Source: Campylobacter showae CSUNSWCD (GTDB taxonomy: Bacteria > Campylobacterota > Campylobacteria > Campylobacterales > Campylobacteraceae). Taken from it: a stretch of 64,000 nt of DNA. The notes under the pieces were generated by a model, which made no database searches, was not told the origin of the DNA, and saw only the letters and a program-made list of their open reading frames with translations. Of this stretch, positions 45,511 to 54,282 are shown one piece after another. Every line of letters begins with the position of its first letter. Within the stretch, counting starts at the first letter, position 1. Both the position numbers and the translations under genes were made by a program. Where the stretch lies: assembly GCF_000313615.1 (NCBI RefSeq), contig NZ_AMZQ01000007.1, forward strand, positions 1 to 64,000, written 5' to 3'.

Positions 45511-46016
45511 TAAAGCAAATTTTCGCCGCCGTGCTACTTATCGGCGTGGTGGCGCTGCTCGCGTTTTCAGTGGATACTAGCGAAGGCAAGATCGTCGTTC
45601 GTCACGGCAATGTAGAAAAAAAGCCGCTAGACATCGAGCTTAACAAATACCTCTGCTTTGAGAGCAAGGTGCTCATCAGCGACCTAAACAACACGGCTCA
45701 GGCGGTGATGCCAAACGGCGATACGTACTTTTTCTACGACATCTCAAACTCGTTTACGTGGCTCATGCGGCAAAAAAATAAAGACGACGTCGTGCTGTGG
45801 GTCTATTCGCAAGACACGAGCCGCTATATCCTAGCTAAAGACGCCTGGTACTCGCGCGTGGACATCACTCCGATGGGATACGGCATAGGCGCGTACGAGT
45901 ATCACGTTTACGGCATCAACGATAACTATTTCGAGGATGTCATGCTCTATGCCGCCCGCGGAGAAACGCTGATAAATCCGCTGATTTTTATCTTGCTTTC
46001 GGAGAATAAAATTTAG
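45507..46016 (+). CDS. Degenerate NosL-like exported protein
   Basis: A 169-residue protein with an N-terminal membrane anchor (IFAAVLLIGVVALLAFSVDT). The periplasmic part follows the NosL fold order: KYLCFESKVLISDLNNTAQ, NGDTYFFYDISNSFTWL, VLWVYSQDTSRYILAKDAWY and TPMGYGIGAYE. The copper motif CGM is reduced to C..SK, but the late PMGYG methionine is retained. This would be a third NosL-like unit in the cluster. ATG after AGGAGTTTTATT. Confidence 0.6.
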   Translation: MIKQIFAAVLLIGVVALLAFSVDTSEGKIVVRHGNVEKKPLDIELNKYLCFESKVLISDLNNTAQAVMPNGDTYFFYDISNSFTWLMRQKNKDDVVLWVYSQDTSRYILAKDAWYSRVDITPMGYGIGAYEYHVYGINDNYFEDVMLYAARGETLINPLIFILLSENKI

Positions 46017-46041
46017 CCTTAAGCCGGTTGGCTATTTTATT
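46012..46041 (+). terminator. Weak terminator at the end of the mcc cluster
   Basis: TAGCC pairs with GGCTA over a short loop, followed by TTTTATT, just at the stop of the last gene. The stem is short, so this is tentative. Confidence 0.35.
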
Positions 46042-46410
46042 CTCCTAAATTATCTCTACAAAATAAAATAGTTAAAATTGACGGATTTAATTTTAAATTT
46101 GCCTATATTTTAAGACTTTGAAAGGAGTCAATTAATCTTTTACAACTAAATTTTAGTAAACCAAACTTAATAAGTCTCCTTTAATAAGTCTCCTCATAGT
46201 TTGCAAATTTGACGTCCAAACAGGCGTTTAAACGTTAGTAAATTTACTTGACTTATTAACGGTAAATGTTGAAATTTCATTTTTATCGGTTAAATTTGCA
46301 CCTATTCCAAAAATTTGATCAATTTTTCCGCCAGTTTACCAGTTTGATGAACTATTGGCTAACGTTAATTTTTAACTATGAATTTTACATAATTAATCGC
46401 TAACGTTTTA
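46042..46410. repeat. Intergenic region with short direct repeats
   Basis: A 370-base AT-rich gap between convergent transcription units. It contains AATAAGTCTCCT twice (around 46169 and 46184) and several AACGTTA/CTAACG words (46230-46435). No credible coding frame was seen. Confidence 0.5.
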
Positions 46411-46429
46411 TAAAAGGTTAGTACCTAAC
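46411..46429 (-). terminator. Possible terminator of the RluB-type gene
   Basis: On the minus strand GTTAG-GTA-CTAAC overlaps the stop codon and is followed by CTTTTAT. Five-bp stem only. Confidence 0.35.
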
Positions 46430-47191
46430 GTTATTTACCTTTAGAAAATCCCTCAGCGCTTCGTATTCGCCGTTTTCAAAATAACGCCATTTTCCGGGTT
46501 TTAGCATACCAAGATCGACGCGACCGAAACTAACGCGTTTTAGATCCATTACCTCAAGGTCGAAATAGCCAAAAAACCTGCGTAGCTCGCGGTTTTGTCC
46601 TTCGTTTATCACGACTTTTAGCTTCGTAAAGCCACCGCTTGAGCCAAAAATTTTATAGTCCAAAAACGGCTTAAATTCCATTGATTTTATCGCAGTTTTA
46701 GCATGCGCCCCCTTGGTAGCGTCCGCAGCAAAAAACCCCTCATTCATCGCCGTTACCACTTCGGGCGTTATCTCGCCCTTTACTTTTAGATAGTATTCGC
46801 GCTCGACATCGCTATTCATCAGCGCGGTAGCGATCGCTGGAGCGTCCGTTAGCAAAAGTAGCCCCTCGCTAGCATAGTCAAGCCGCCCGATACTAACAAA
46901 TTTTGCAAACTGACGATCCAAACTATCATAGATCGTTTTGCGTCCGCGGTCGTCTTTTTTACTAACGAGTTCGCCTTTTTGTTTGTGATAAACGATCATC
47001 GTAAATTCTTTTTTTAGCCTCACTATGCGGCCGTTTATCTTTACTTTATCTTCGTCGCTAACGCTAGTAGCCAGCTCGCTAACGACGCGGCCGTTTACGC
47101 TAACTTTGCCCTGTTTTATGAGCTCGTCGGCCTCTCTGCGAGAATAACTCGTGTTATGCGATATAAATTTGTTTAGTCTGCTTTTTTGCAT
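46418..47191 (-). CDS. rluB: RsuA/RluB-family rRNA pseudouridine synthase
   Basis: A 257-residue enzyme isomerising a uridine in rRNA. The S4 RNA-binding domain is at residues 1-60 (RLNKFISHNTSYSRREADEL). The catalytic domain has GRLDYASEGLLLLTD with the catalytic Asp, MNSDVEREYYLKVKG and INEGQNRELRRFFGYF. The family is certain; whether the target is the RluB, RluE or RluF site is not. AGGACTATAAA precedes ATG 47191. It is two bases from kpsF on the same strand, forming an operon with kpsF and rnj. Confidence 0.85.
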   Translation of the reverse strand: MQKSRLNKFISHNTSYSRREADELIKQGKVSVNGRVVSELATSVSDEDKVKINGRIVRLKKEFTMIVYHKQKGELVSKKDDRGRKTIYDSLDRQFAKFVSIGRLDYASEGLLLLTDAPAIATALMNSDVEREYYLKVKGEITPEVVTAMNEGFFAADATKGAHAKTAIKSMEFKPFLDYKIFGSSGGFTKLKVVINEGQNRELRRFFGYFDLEVMDLKRVSFGRVDLGMLKPGKWRYFENGEYEALRDFLKVNNVRY

Positions 47192-47192
47192 T

Positions 47193-48152
47193 TTATAGTC
47201 CTAAATTTGCAAGGTCGTGTATGTGTAAAACACCGACCGGAACGCCGTTTTCTACGACGGCTAGTAACTGGATCTTGTAACGCTCGATGAGCGCTAACGC
47301 ATCTATCGCTAACATCTCTTTATTATTTAGCTCTTTGGGCTTTAGAGTCGCGTATTTGATCGCAGCGTCGTTTAGATCAAAGTCCTCTCTCATCAGCGCG
47401 CGCCTAAGGTCTCCGTCGCTCAAGATCGCATCCAAAACGCCGTCTTTATCGACGATGAGGACGGTGCCGAGTTTGCCGTGCGTCATCGTGTCGATCGCCT
47501 GCTTTAGGCTCGCATTCCAGCGGACTATAGGCAAATTTTCGCTTCTCATCACGTCTTTTACTTTTAAAAATAATCTCTTGCCAAGGCTTCCGCCAGGATG
47601 AAAATTTGCAAAATCCTCTTTTTTAAAGCCTCGCTTTTCCATTAGGCAAACGGCTAACGCATCACCTAAGGCTAACGTTAGCGTCGTCGAGCTAGTTGGC
47701 GCGGCATCCAGCGGGCAGGCCTCTTTGCCAACGTCAAGCTTCACAAAGGCGTCGCTAAATTTGCCCAGCGTACTAAATTTATCCTTCGCCATCGCAACTA
47801 TCGGCACGCCAAAACGCTGCACGTGAGGCAGGATTTTGGTTAGCTCCTCGCTCTCGCCGCTAAAGCTAATGGCTAGTAGCGTATCATCCTTGCCGATCAT
47901 GCCCAGATCGCCGTGCATTGCCTCGGTCGGATGCATAAAAAAGCTAGGCGTGCCCGTGCTAGCAAGTGTCGCGGCGATCTTTGTGCCGACGTGTCCGCTC
48001 TTGCCCACGCCCGTGACCACGACTTTGCCTTTAGTTTGGTATAAAATCTCGACCGCATTTTCAAATTCGCCGTCTAAAATCTCGGCGTTCCTTGTTAGCT
48101 CGTTAGCTTCGGTCTTTAGCACGTTAGCGGCTATTTTTATCATCTCGCTCAT
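47193..48152 (-). CDS. kdsD: D-arabinose-5-phosphate isomerase (KdsD/KpsF)
   Basis: A 319-residue enzyme that makes arabinose-5-phosphate for KDO synthesis (LPS or capsule). The SIS domain (~25-170) has VVVTGVGKSGHVGTKIAATL, SFFMHPTEAMHGDLGMI, SFSGESEEL and HPGGSLGKRL, then two CBS domains (~205-319). Length is standard. Start ATG at 48152, downstream of RNase J by nine bases. Confidence 0.93.
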   Translation of the reverse strand: MSEMIKIAANVLKTEANELTRNAEILDGEFENAVEILYQTKGKVVVTGVGKSGHVGTKIAATLASTGTPSFFMHPTEAMHGDLGMIGKDDTLLAISFSGESEELTKILPHVQRFGVPIVAMAKDKFSTLGKFSDAFVKLDVGKEACPLDAAPTSSTTLTLALGDALAVCLMEKRGFKKEDFANFHPGGSLGKRLFLKVKDVMRSENLPIVRWNASLKQAIDTMTHGKLGTVLIVDKDGVLDAILSDGDLRRALMREDFDLNDAAIKYATLKPKELNNKEMLAIDALALIERYKIQLLAVVENGVPVGVLHIHDLANLGL

Positions 48153-48161
48153 TTTACGCCC

Positions 48162-50312
48162 TTACATCAGGTATATGATCGGCACGATGGTCGGATATTT
48201 TTTGACTTTTCTAAATATATGCTTGCGGATGACTTGGCGCACCTGCCCCTCGAGTATCCTGCCGTCTTTTAAAAGCTCCTCTTTAACATTGCTTAGATAC
48301 TGCTCCAGCACGCCCTCCATCTCTTTTCTAAACTCGCCGTCTTGCTTATCGCCCACGAGTCCGTAGCTGATGACGCGAGGCTTGTTTATGAGCTTAGCGC
48401 CGTGGCGAGAGATTTGCGCGATGATCATCACGACGCCCGCTTCGGCCAAATTTTGCCTATCGATCACGACGTCGTCTGAAATTTGCTTGTTGATTTGGTT
48501 GTCGATAAAGACCTTGCCAGTTTTTACCGTCTTGGCGCGCTTCATGTATTTTTGGCAAATTTCTATCTGATCGCCGTCGCTCATCAGATAGATGTTTCGC
48601 TCATCCACGCCACATGCCACGGCAGTTTCTTTATGCTTTGCGATGTGGTTGTATTCGCCGTGAACGGGAAGGAAAAATTTAGGCTTTATCAGGCGCAGCA
48701 TCAGTTTTTGCTCCTCTTGCGCGGCGTGACCGCTCACGTGTATCTCGCTAAAGTCCTGATACGCGACGCTAGCGCCTGATTTGATGAGAAAATTTAGCAC
48801 CGTCGAGACGCTGCTTTCGTTGCCAGGGATCGCTTTTGAGCTGATGATGATCTGATCGGTCGGCTTTATTTTGATGTATTTGTGCTCGTCTGTAGCCATG
48901 CGGTACAGCGCGCTCATCGTCTCGCCCTGAGAGCCGGTGGTGACGATCAGCACCTCGTTATCTTTAAATTTGCCGACTTCGTTAGCGTCGATGAAAATTT
49001 TCTTATCGAGCTTGATGTAGCCAAGTTCCATCGCCGTGTAGAGGTTACGCTCCATGCTGCGGCCGATGACGCATACCTTGCGGTTGTATTTTAGCCCCCA
49101 GTCGATCGCCTGATAGACACGGTGGATGTTGGAGCTAAACGTGCTCATTATCACACGACCTTTGGCTTTGGAAAATATCGCGTCAAAGGTTCTGCCTACG
49201 CTGCTTTCGCTTTTTGTAAAGCCCTCGCGGTAGCTGTTCGTGCTATCGCTCATCAGGCACAGTACGCCGCGTTCGCCGTAGTATGCGAGTCTGCCAAGGT
49301 CTGTTGGGTAGCCATCAATCGGCGTGTGGTCGATCTTAAAGTCGCCCGTGTGGATGATAGTGCCCGCCTTTGTCGTGATGGCAAGCGCGCTGGCATCGAT
49401 GATAGAGTGCGTGATATGTATCCACTCGACCTCAAAATCTCCGATCAAATACGGCTTACGCTTCTCAACCGAGCGGAAAAGCGAACGCTCCTGTTTTAGC
49501 CCGTGCTCTTCAAATTTGTTATTTATCATACCCAGCGGCAACGGCGTAGCGTAAATCGGAAATTTAAACTCTTTGTAAAAGTAGGGCACCGCGCCGATGT
49601 GATCCTCATGGGCGTGCGTGATGACGACGCCTTTTATCTTGTCTTTTATCTTGCGCACATAGTCAAAGTCTGGGATCAGGATATCCACGCCGTGCATACT
49701 CTCGCTAGGAAAACTCATGCCGATATCGACGATGATCGCGCTCGTGTCAGTCTCAAATACGGTCATATTTCCGCCGATCTCGCCTAGTCCGCCAAGAGGC
49801 GTGATGCGGATCCTATGATCGGTCGAGTTTAGGTATTTCATCGGCTCCAGGCGCAGTTCGTGGACGGCCTTATTTGCCTCCATAGACGCGGCGATATCTT
49901 GCTGCCACTGCTCGTTACCATTTAGCTTGGCGGGTAAATTTTTCTTCGGCTTTCGCTGTTTTTTCGGCTTAGCTTCGCCCGTTTGATTTTCGGCGTTTGC
50001 GGTTTGTTTGTTAGCGTTTTTATTTTCGCTTTGCGCACTGTTTTGAGAGTTTTGTTTGTTGTTTTTACTGCGATTTCTTTTGCCATTTTGTTTGTTAGCG
50101 TTAGCTTGTTCGCCGTTTTGCGCGTGCTGTTCGCTACCGTCAAAAGGCTCTAAAAAGAAATTATCTATCACGCTTTGACTAGCTTTTTGTTCGCCGTTTT
50201 GCGCGTTTTGATCTAAATTTTCTTGTTTATTTTTATTTCTTGGGCGAAATCTGCGCTTTTTATTGCTCTTGCCCTGAGAAACTACCGCTTTTTCTTCGTT
50301 TTTGTCGTTCAT
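48162..50312 (-). CDS. rnj: Ribonuclease J
   Basis: A 716-residue 5'-exo/endoribonuclease, the main RNA decay enzyme in this group. The N-terminal ~145 residues are low complexity, rich in Lys/Asn/Gln (an extension also present in Helicobacter RNase J, where it helps helicase partnering). The metallo-beta-lactamase motif is THAHEDHIGAVPYF, then HTGDFKIDHTP, SDSTNSYREGF and the beta-CASP GSQGET. ATG 50312 lies inside the rsmA reading frame (53-base overlap), so they are translationally coupled. Confidence 0.95.
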   Translation of the reverse strand: MNDKNEEKAVVSQGKSNKKRRFRPRNKNKQENLDQNAQNGEQKASQSVIDNFFLEPFDGSEQHAQNGEQANANKQNGKRNRSKNNKQNSQNSAQSENKNANKQTANAENQTGEAKPKKQRKPKKNLPAKLNGNEQWQQDIAASMEANKAVHELRLEPMKYLNSTDHRIRITPLGGLGEIGGNMTVFETDTSAIIVDIGMSFPSESMHGVDILIPDFDYVRKIKDKIKGVVITHAHEDHIGAVPYFYKEFKFPIYATPLPLGMINNKFEEHGLKQERSLFRSVEKRKPYLIGDFEVEWIHITHSIIDASALAITTKAGTIIHTGDFKIDHTPIDGYPTDLGRLAYYGERGVLCLMSDSTNSYREGFTKSESSVGRTFDAIFSKAKGRVIMSTFSSNIHRVYQAIDWGLKYNRKVCVIGRSMERNLYTAMELGYIKLDKKIFIDANEVGKFKDNEVLIVTTGSQGETMSALYRMATDEHKYIKIKPTDQIIISSKAIPGNESSVSTVLNFLIKSGASVAYQDFSEIHVSGHAAQEEQKLMLRLIKPKFFLPVHGEYNHIAKHKETAVACGVDERNIYLMSDGDQIEICQKYMKRAKTVKTGKVFIDNQINKQISDDVVIDRQNLAEAGVVMIIAQISRHGAKLINKPRVISYGLVGDKQDGEFRKEMEGVLEQYLSNVKEELLKDGRILEGQVRQVIRKHIFRKVKKYPTIVPIIYLM

Positions 50313-51123
50313 TATCTTCCTTTAAATTTTTAAATACTTCTAGATAAAGATCGACATTTAGCTCGTGTGGACGTATGTTTGCGCTCAAATTTAGCATGCT
50401 AAAAATTCGCTCGATTTCAGGCTTGTTATAGCTTGAACTCAAATTTTTCATCAGCGTTTTTCTGGGTGCGCTAAAGGCGATTTTGAGGTAAGTTTTAAAT
50501 TTTTCGTATTCAAATTTACTCTTAAATACGCCCGTTTCGTCTATTAAATTTTTACTTTTTTGCAGTTTTATAACCGAGGAAGTCACCTTCGGCGGCGGAT
50601 TAAAGCAGCTCGCATCCACGTCAAAAAGCAGCTCGCAGCCGCCTTGAAGCGAAGCCAAAATCGCCAAAGAGCTAAAATCTCTATCGCCGCTTTTCGCGCT
50701 AAATTTGAGCGCGACTTCCTTTTGTATCATCACGACCAGACCGCGACATTTTTCGTCTTCGATCGCATTTAGGATCATCTTCGTAGCGACGTAGTAGGGC
50801 AGGTTTGCCGCTAAAAAATACGGCTCATCGTTTAGGCCGCCTTCACTCCACTGATCCAGCGCATCTTTGCAAAAAAGTTTCAATCGTCCGTTTTGAATTT
50901 CGTTTGCGAATTTTTTCTGTAGCAACGCAAAAAGCTCGGTATCTATCTCATAGCTAGTTACGCCGCAAATCCGCAAAATTCTAAATGTCAAATCACCTAA
51001 GCCAGGCCCAATCTCAACGATATTTCGCGTATCTTTGGGAATCGCTTGGATGATTTTGTTTAGCGTCGCTTCGTCGTGTAAAAAATTTTGTCCGAAGCAT
51101 TTTTTTGCTTTAATATTTTCCAT
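50260..51123 (-). CDS. rsmA: 16S rRNA dimethyladenosine transferase (KsgA)
   Basis: A 287-residue SAM-dependent methyltransferase that dimethylates two adenosines of helix 45 in late 30S assembly. CFGQNFLHD (residues 9-17), IVEIGPGLGDLT (SAM loop), LAANLPYYVATKM catalytic NLPY and PKVTSSVIKL are hallmarks. I start at ATG 51123, five bases after GGAG; an in-frame ATG at 51150 lies over the hairpin leader. The leader contains stem-loops near the ribosome site. Confidence 0.95.
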   Translation of the reverse strand: MENIKAKKCFGQNFLHDEATLNKIIQAIPKDTRNIVEIGPGLGDLTFRILRICGVTSYEIDTELFALLQKKFANEIQNGRLKLFCKDALDQWSEGGLNDEPYFLAANLPYYVATKMILNAIEDEKCRGLVVMIQKEVALKFSAKSGDRDFSSLAILASLQGGCELLFDVDASCFNPPPKVTSSVIKLQKSKNLIDETGVFKSKFEYEKFKTYLKIAFSAPRKTLMKNLSSSYNKPEIERIFSMLNLSANIRPHELNVDLYLEVFKNLKEDNERQKRRKSGSFSGQEQ

Positions 51124-51216
51124 TTTAACTCCGCAGAGTAGCGAAGCCACTCTTTACGGGCGGGAGCAAGCTCCCTGCACCCACCTAAAGCACACCGATG
51201 TTTGCGGCATCGGCGT
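51124..51216 (-). promoter_or_regulatory. Hairpin-rich leader of rsmA
   Basis: Read on minus: CCGATG/CATCGG (51198-51216), GGGAGC-TT-GCTCCC (51161-51174) and AGAGTGG-CTTCG-CTACTCT (around 51133-51151), then the ribosome site GGAG. The last stem's ACTC can instead pair with the GAGT overlapping the ribosome site, so two mutually exclusive folds are possible. Confidence 0.5.
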
Positions 51217-51322
51217 AAATTTACCTTAAATTTTTGCCGATTTTACCCAAAAATATCTTATGTAATGATTAGATAAGTCAAATTTAGCTAAAATAAAGCG
51301 AAATTTTAGCTAAAGAAGAGCG

Positions 51323-52078
51323 ATGAATCATTTTGCAAAACGTATAATTCCGTGCCTAGACGTCAAAGACGGACGAGTGGTGAAGGGCGTAAATTTCGTA
51401 GGTCTCGTGGACGCGGGCGATCCGGTCGAGATAGCCAAACGCTACAACGAGGAAGGCGCGGACGAGCTGTGCTTCCTCGATATCACGGCGTCACACCTTG
51501 AGCGCGATACGATCGTGGATGTAGTAGAGCGGGTCGCACGCGAGCTTTTTATCCCGCTAACAGTAGGCGGCGGTATCCGTACGATCGACGATATCTCGCG
51601 TCTGCTAAACGTCGGATGCGACAAAATTAGCCTCAACTCAGCTGCGATAAAAAATCCAAATTTGATAGACGAAGCGGCAAATAAATTCGGCTCGCAGTGC
51701 GTCGTAGTCGCGATCGACGCAAAGAAAACAGGCGATAATTACAGCGTTTTTATAAACGGCGGTAGGCTAGATACGGGCAAGGACGCTCTTATTTGGGCGA
51801 AAGAAGCGCAGGAGCGCGGTGCGGGCGAAATTTTACTCACGTCGATGGACTGCGACGGCGTTAAAAACGGCTTTGAGTTAAATTTGACGCGCATTTTTAG
51901 CGAGCTTGACATCCCAGTCATCGCAAGCGGCGGTGCGGGCAATATGGAGCACTTTAAGGACGCATTTTTAGCGGGTGCGGACGCGTGTCTGGCAGCCTCT
52001 ATCTTTCACTTTAGAGAGATCGAAATCAAGGCGCTTAAGACGTATTTGCGTAATCAAGGTATCGAGGTTAGGCTGTGA
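51323..52078 (+). CDS. hisF: Imidazole glycerol phosphate synthase, cyclase subunit
   Basis: This 251-residue TIM barrel, with HisH, makes imidazole glycerol phosphate in histidine synthesis. [18 protein letters not shown] is the N-terminal signature, [12 protein letters not shown] and [11 protein letters not shown] are phosphate loops, and [11 protein letters not shown] carries the catalytic Asp. No other his genes are adjacent. AAGAAGAGCG precedes the ATG. Confidence 0.97.
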   Translation: MNHFAKRIIPCLDVKDGRVVKGVNFVGLVDAGDPVEIAKRYNEEGADELCFLDITASHLERDTIVDVVERVARELFIPLTVGGGIRTIDDISRLLNVGCDKISLNSAAIKNPNLIDEAANKFGSQCVVVAIDAKKTGDNYSVFINGGRLDTGKDALIWAKEAQERGAGEILLTSMDCDGVKNGFELNLTRIFSELDIPVIASGGAGNMEHFKDAFLAGADACLAASIFHFREIEIKALKTYLRNQGIEVRL

Positions 52079-52115
52079 AATTTGAGCTCAAATTTAGTGC
52101 GCAAAAGGGCTGGGC

Positions 52116-52781
52116 GTGATTATTTCAGCCGGACGAAATGAAGTATTTGCATTCGCTCTACCTATGGGCGTGGGGCTAGTGGATATGAGCATAAATTTGA
52201 CGGCGCTTTTGCAAAAGCGAACTATGGTCGATGGTTGTGACAGATACGAGCAAAATTTGGCGGCTAATGGACAGTTTGACGAAAGGCTAAATTTGATAGA
52301 TTCGCCTATTTTGCAAAGCACGAAATCCTCACAAAACCCTAATAAAGTTTTAAACGCACTACCGAACGAGATTATTTTTATAGGCTCGGCAGGGCTTTAC
52401 AGAGAGGGTGAAATTTTTAAAATTTACGAGAGCTCAGTCGCGGCAAATATAGAAATTTCAAGCCTAGAAAATAAAAGCTATTCGCCGATAGAGAGTGAAA
52501 TCGTTTCTATTGTTCCACGTGGAACATGCAAGACAAACTCCTCAAATTTTATCACGACCGATCAAAATTTAGCTCACGAGCTTTTTTCGCGCGGATATTT
52601 TTTAGAAAATATGGAATTTTTTGCCGTCCTCAAAGTCGCGCAAAAATTTCAAATCCCCGCTTACGGCATTTTTGTCGCAACGAATTTCTGCGATAAAAAT
52701 GCGCATGCCGATTTTATAAAAAATCACGAGCAAGCCAAAAAAGAGCTCGAAAAATACCTAAAACAAAAGGAAATCATTTGA
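52116..52781 (+). CDS. Nucleosidase/phosphorylase-superfamily-like protein
   Basis: A 221-residue protein starting at GTG. Its N-terminus ([20 protein letters not shown]), the [17 protein letters not shown] strand and the [20 protein letters not shown] segment follow the purine nucleoside phosphorylase/MTA nucleosidase layout (glycine loop, then the glutamate-containing helix). The substrate is unknown. It sits directly before rlmN as the corresponding hypothetical gene does in C. jejuni. A parS-like palindrome lies within the reading frame (codons for VPRGT). The stop overlaps the rlmN start. Confidence 0.65.
   Translation: MIISAGRNEVFAFALPMGVGLVDMSINLTALLQKRTMVDGCDRYEQNLAANGQFDERLNLIDSPILQSTKSSQNPNKVLNALPNEIIFIGSAGLYREGEIFKIYESSVAANIEISSLENKSYSPIESEIVSIVPRGTCKTNSSNFITTDQNLAHELFSRGYFLENMEFFAVLKVAQKFQIPAYGIFVATNFCDKNAHADFIKNHEQAKKELEKYLKQKEII
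52511..52526. other. parS: parS-like ParB-binding site
   Basis: A perfect 16-bp palindrome TGTTCCACGTGGAACA, identical to the parS form known from Pseudomonas and fitting the general TGTTNCACGTGNAACA consensus. It is embedded in the nucleosidase-like gene. A second identical copy lies 3.7 kb away. Confidence 0.85.
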
Positions 52782-53869
52782 AAAATTTGCTTGATTTTAC
52801 ATTAGACGAGCTAAAAGAACAGCTCTCGCCACCATTTCGTGCGAAGCAAATTTTCGAGTGGCTATACAAAAAAAACGCAACTAGTTTTGATGAAATGCTA
52901 AATTTACCGAAGGATCTGCGCGCAAATTTGGCGCAGCAATTTTACCTTGATCCGCTAAAATGTGTCAAATTTGAGCAGAGCGCCGACGGCTCTATAAAGT
53001 ATCTTTTCGAGCTCAAGGACGGACTGCGGATAGAAAGCGTACTACTACCGATGAAAGAGGAACTCAGCGACAAAAACGGCGAGGTAGCGCGCCATGCTCG
53101 TTATACGATCTGTGTTAGTTCGCAGGTAGGCTGCCGTATGGGCTGTTCGTTTTGTCTAACGGGTAAGAGCGGACTAACGAGAAACCTAACGCCGGGCGAG
53201 ATCGTAGGGCAAATTTTATGGATAAAAAGAGAAAACAAAATCCCATACGAGCGCCGCGTAAACGTCGTATATATGGGCATGGGCGAGCCTCTAGATAACC
53301 TAGAAAACGTTAGTAAAGCCATAAAAATTTTAAAGGAAAACGATGGATTAGCTATCGCACCGCGCCGCCAAACCGTTAGTACTAGCGGGCTAGGTAGCCA
53401 GATAAAAAAGCTCGGCGAGATGGATCTGGGTGTGCTGTTAGCGATATCTTTACATGCCGTTACTAACGAGCTTCGCAGCAAGCTGATGCCGATAAATAAC
53501 GCCTACAAAATCGAGTCCGTTATGGAGGCGGTGAGGGGGTTTCCCATCGATATGCGCAAGCGAGTGATGTTTGAGTATCTCGTCATAAAAGACATGAACG
53601 ACGGCATAAAGGACGCCAAAAAGCTCGTCTCGCTGCTGCACGGCATCAAGGCAAAGGTAAATTTGATCTACTTTAACCCACACGAGGGTAGCGAATACGG
53701 ACGCCCAAACACAGCCGATATGGAGGCATTTCAGACGTACCTGCGAGATCACGGCGTGACCTGCACCATCAGGCAGAGCAAGGGGCTAGATATCAGCGCA
53801 GCGTGCGGTCAGCTAAAAGAGCGAGACAACCAAACAAACGGCAAAACGCTAGCCAAGACGGCAAAATGA
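52778..53869 (+). CDS. rlmN: 23S rRNA/tRNA adenine-C2 methyltransferase
   Basis: This 363-residue radical-SAM enzyme methylates A2503 of 23S rRNA and A37 of some tRNAs. The radical cluster motif is CRMGCSFC, preceded by [24 protein letters not shown], and the late ISAACGQL with the methyl-accepting Cys, fit RlmN. It starts at TTG 52778 (AAAAGGAAATCA upstream), overlapping the previous stop. It is followed by a 34-codon hydrophobic gene whose ATG overlaps its stop. Confidence 0.95.
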   Translation: MKNLLDFTLDELKEQLSPPFRAKQIFEWLYKKNATSFDEMLNLPKDLRANLAQQFYLDPLKCVKFEQSADGSIKYLFELKDGLRIESVLLPMKEELSDKNGEVARHARYTICVSSQVGCRMGCSFCLTGKSGLTRNLTPGEIVGQILWIKRENKIPYERRVNVVYMGMGEPLDNLENVSKAIKILKENDGLAIAPRRQTVSTSGLGSQIKKLGEMDLGVLLAISLHAVTNELRSKLMPINNAYKIESVMEAVRGFPIDMRKRVMFEYLVIKDMNDGIKDAKKLVSLLHGIKAKVNLIYFNPHEGSEYGRPNTADMEAFQTYLRDHGVTCTIRQSKGLDISAACGQLKERDNQTNGKTLAKTAK

Positions 53870-53970
53870 CACTGCTTGATATATCCCAAATAGTTTTCGT
53901 TTGCATCGTGGTTTTTATAGGGCTTGGTCTAATCATAAAGACGGCTTTTTATGACGAACGTGACCGATGA
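53866..53970 (+). CDS. 34-residue small hydrophobic protein
   Basis: ATG at 53866 overlaps the rlmN stop (ATGA). The peptide [20 protein letters not shown] continues with [14 protein letters not shown]: a single membrane helix with a charged tail. The position equals that of the annotated small hydrophobic protein after rlmN in C. jejuni. The next gene's start lies inside it in another frame. Expression is not proven. Confidence 0.6.
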   Translation: MTLLDISQIVFVCIVVFIGLGLIIKTAFYDERDR

Positions 53971-54280
53971 TATAGCATTTTTAAGAGAGCAAATAGATAG
54001 AAATAACGATAACTCGTTTTTCGTTTTGCTCTACGATTTTTGTTATTTTGATAAGAAAATTTTCAAAAAAATCCTAAAAATCTGCCTAGAAACTTATATA
54101 AAAGATAAAAATTTAAGGGCCGAAATTTTAGATATTTTACACTTTACAACCTATCTGATACTCTGTCATCGCGACAAAAAAGATGTGTATAGGATAAAAA
54201 ACTTTAAAAAAGTAGAGAAAAAATTCGGTGATTATTTTCAGACCGTAAGGCAAATCAGTAGAAAATTTATAACGGAGTAG
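53951..54280 (+). CDS. Hypothetical protein, partner of the following gene
   Basis: A 109-residue basic, helical protein ([20 protein letters not shown] onward, C-terminus FQTVRQISRKFITE), with no signal. The ATG at 53951 overlaps the small hydrophobic gene. The next gene starts two bases after its stop, so they form a unit. It resembles small helical immunity proteins in size and charge; I do not recognise a family. Confidence 0.65.
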   Translation: MTNVTDDIAFLREQIDRNNDNSFFVLLYDFCYFDKKIFKKILKICLETYIKDKNLRAEILDILHFTTYLILCHRDKKDVYRIKNFKKVEKKFGDYFQTVRQISRKFITE

Positions 54281-54282
54281 CA

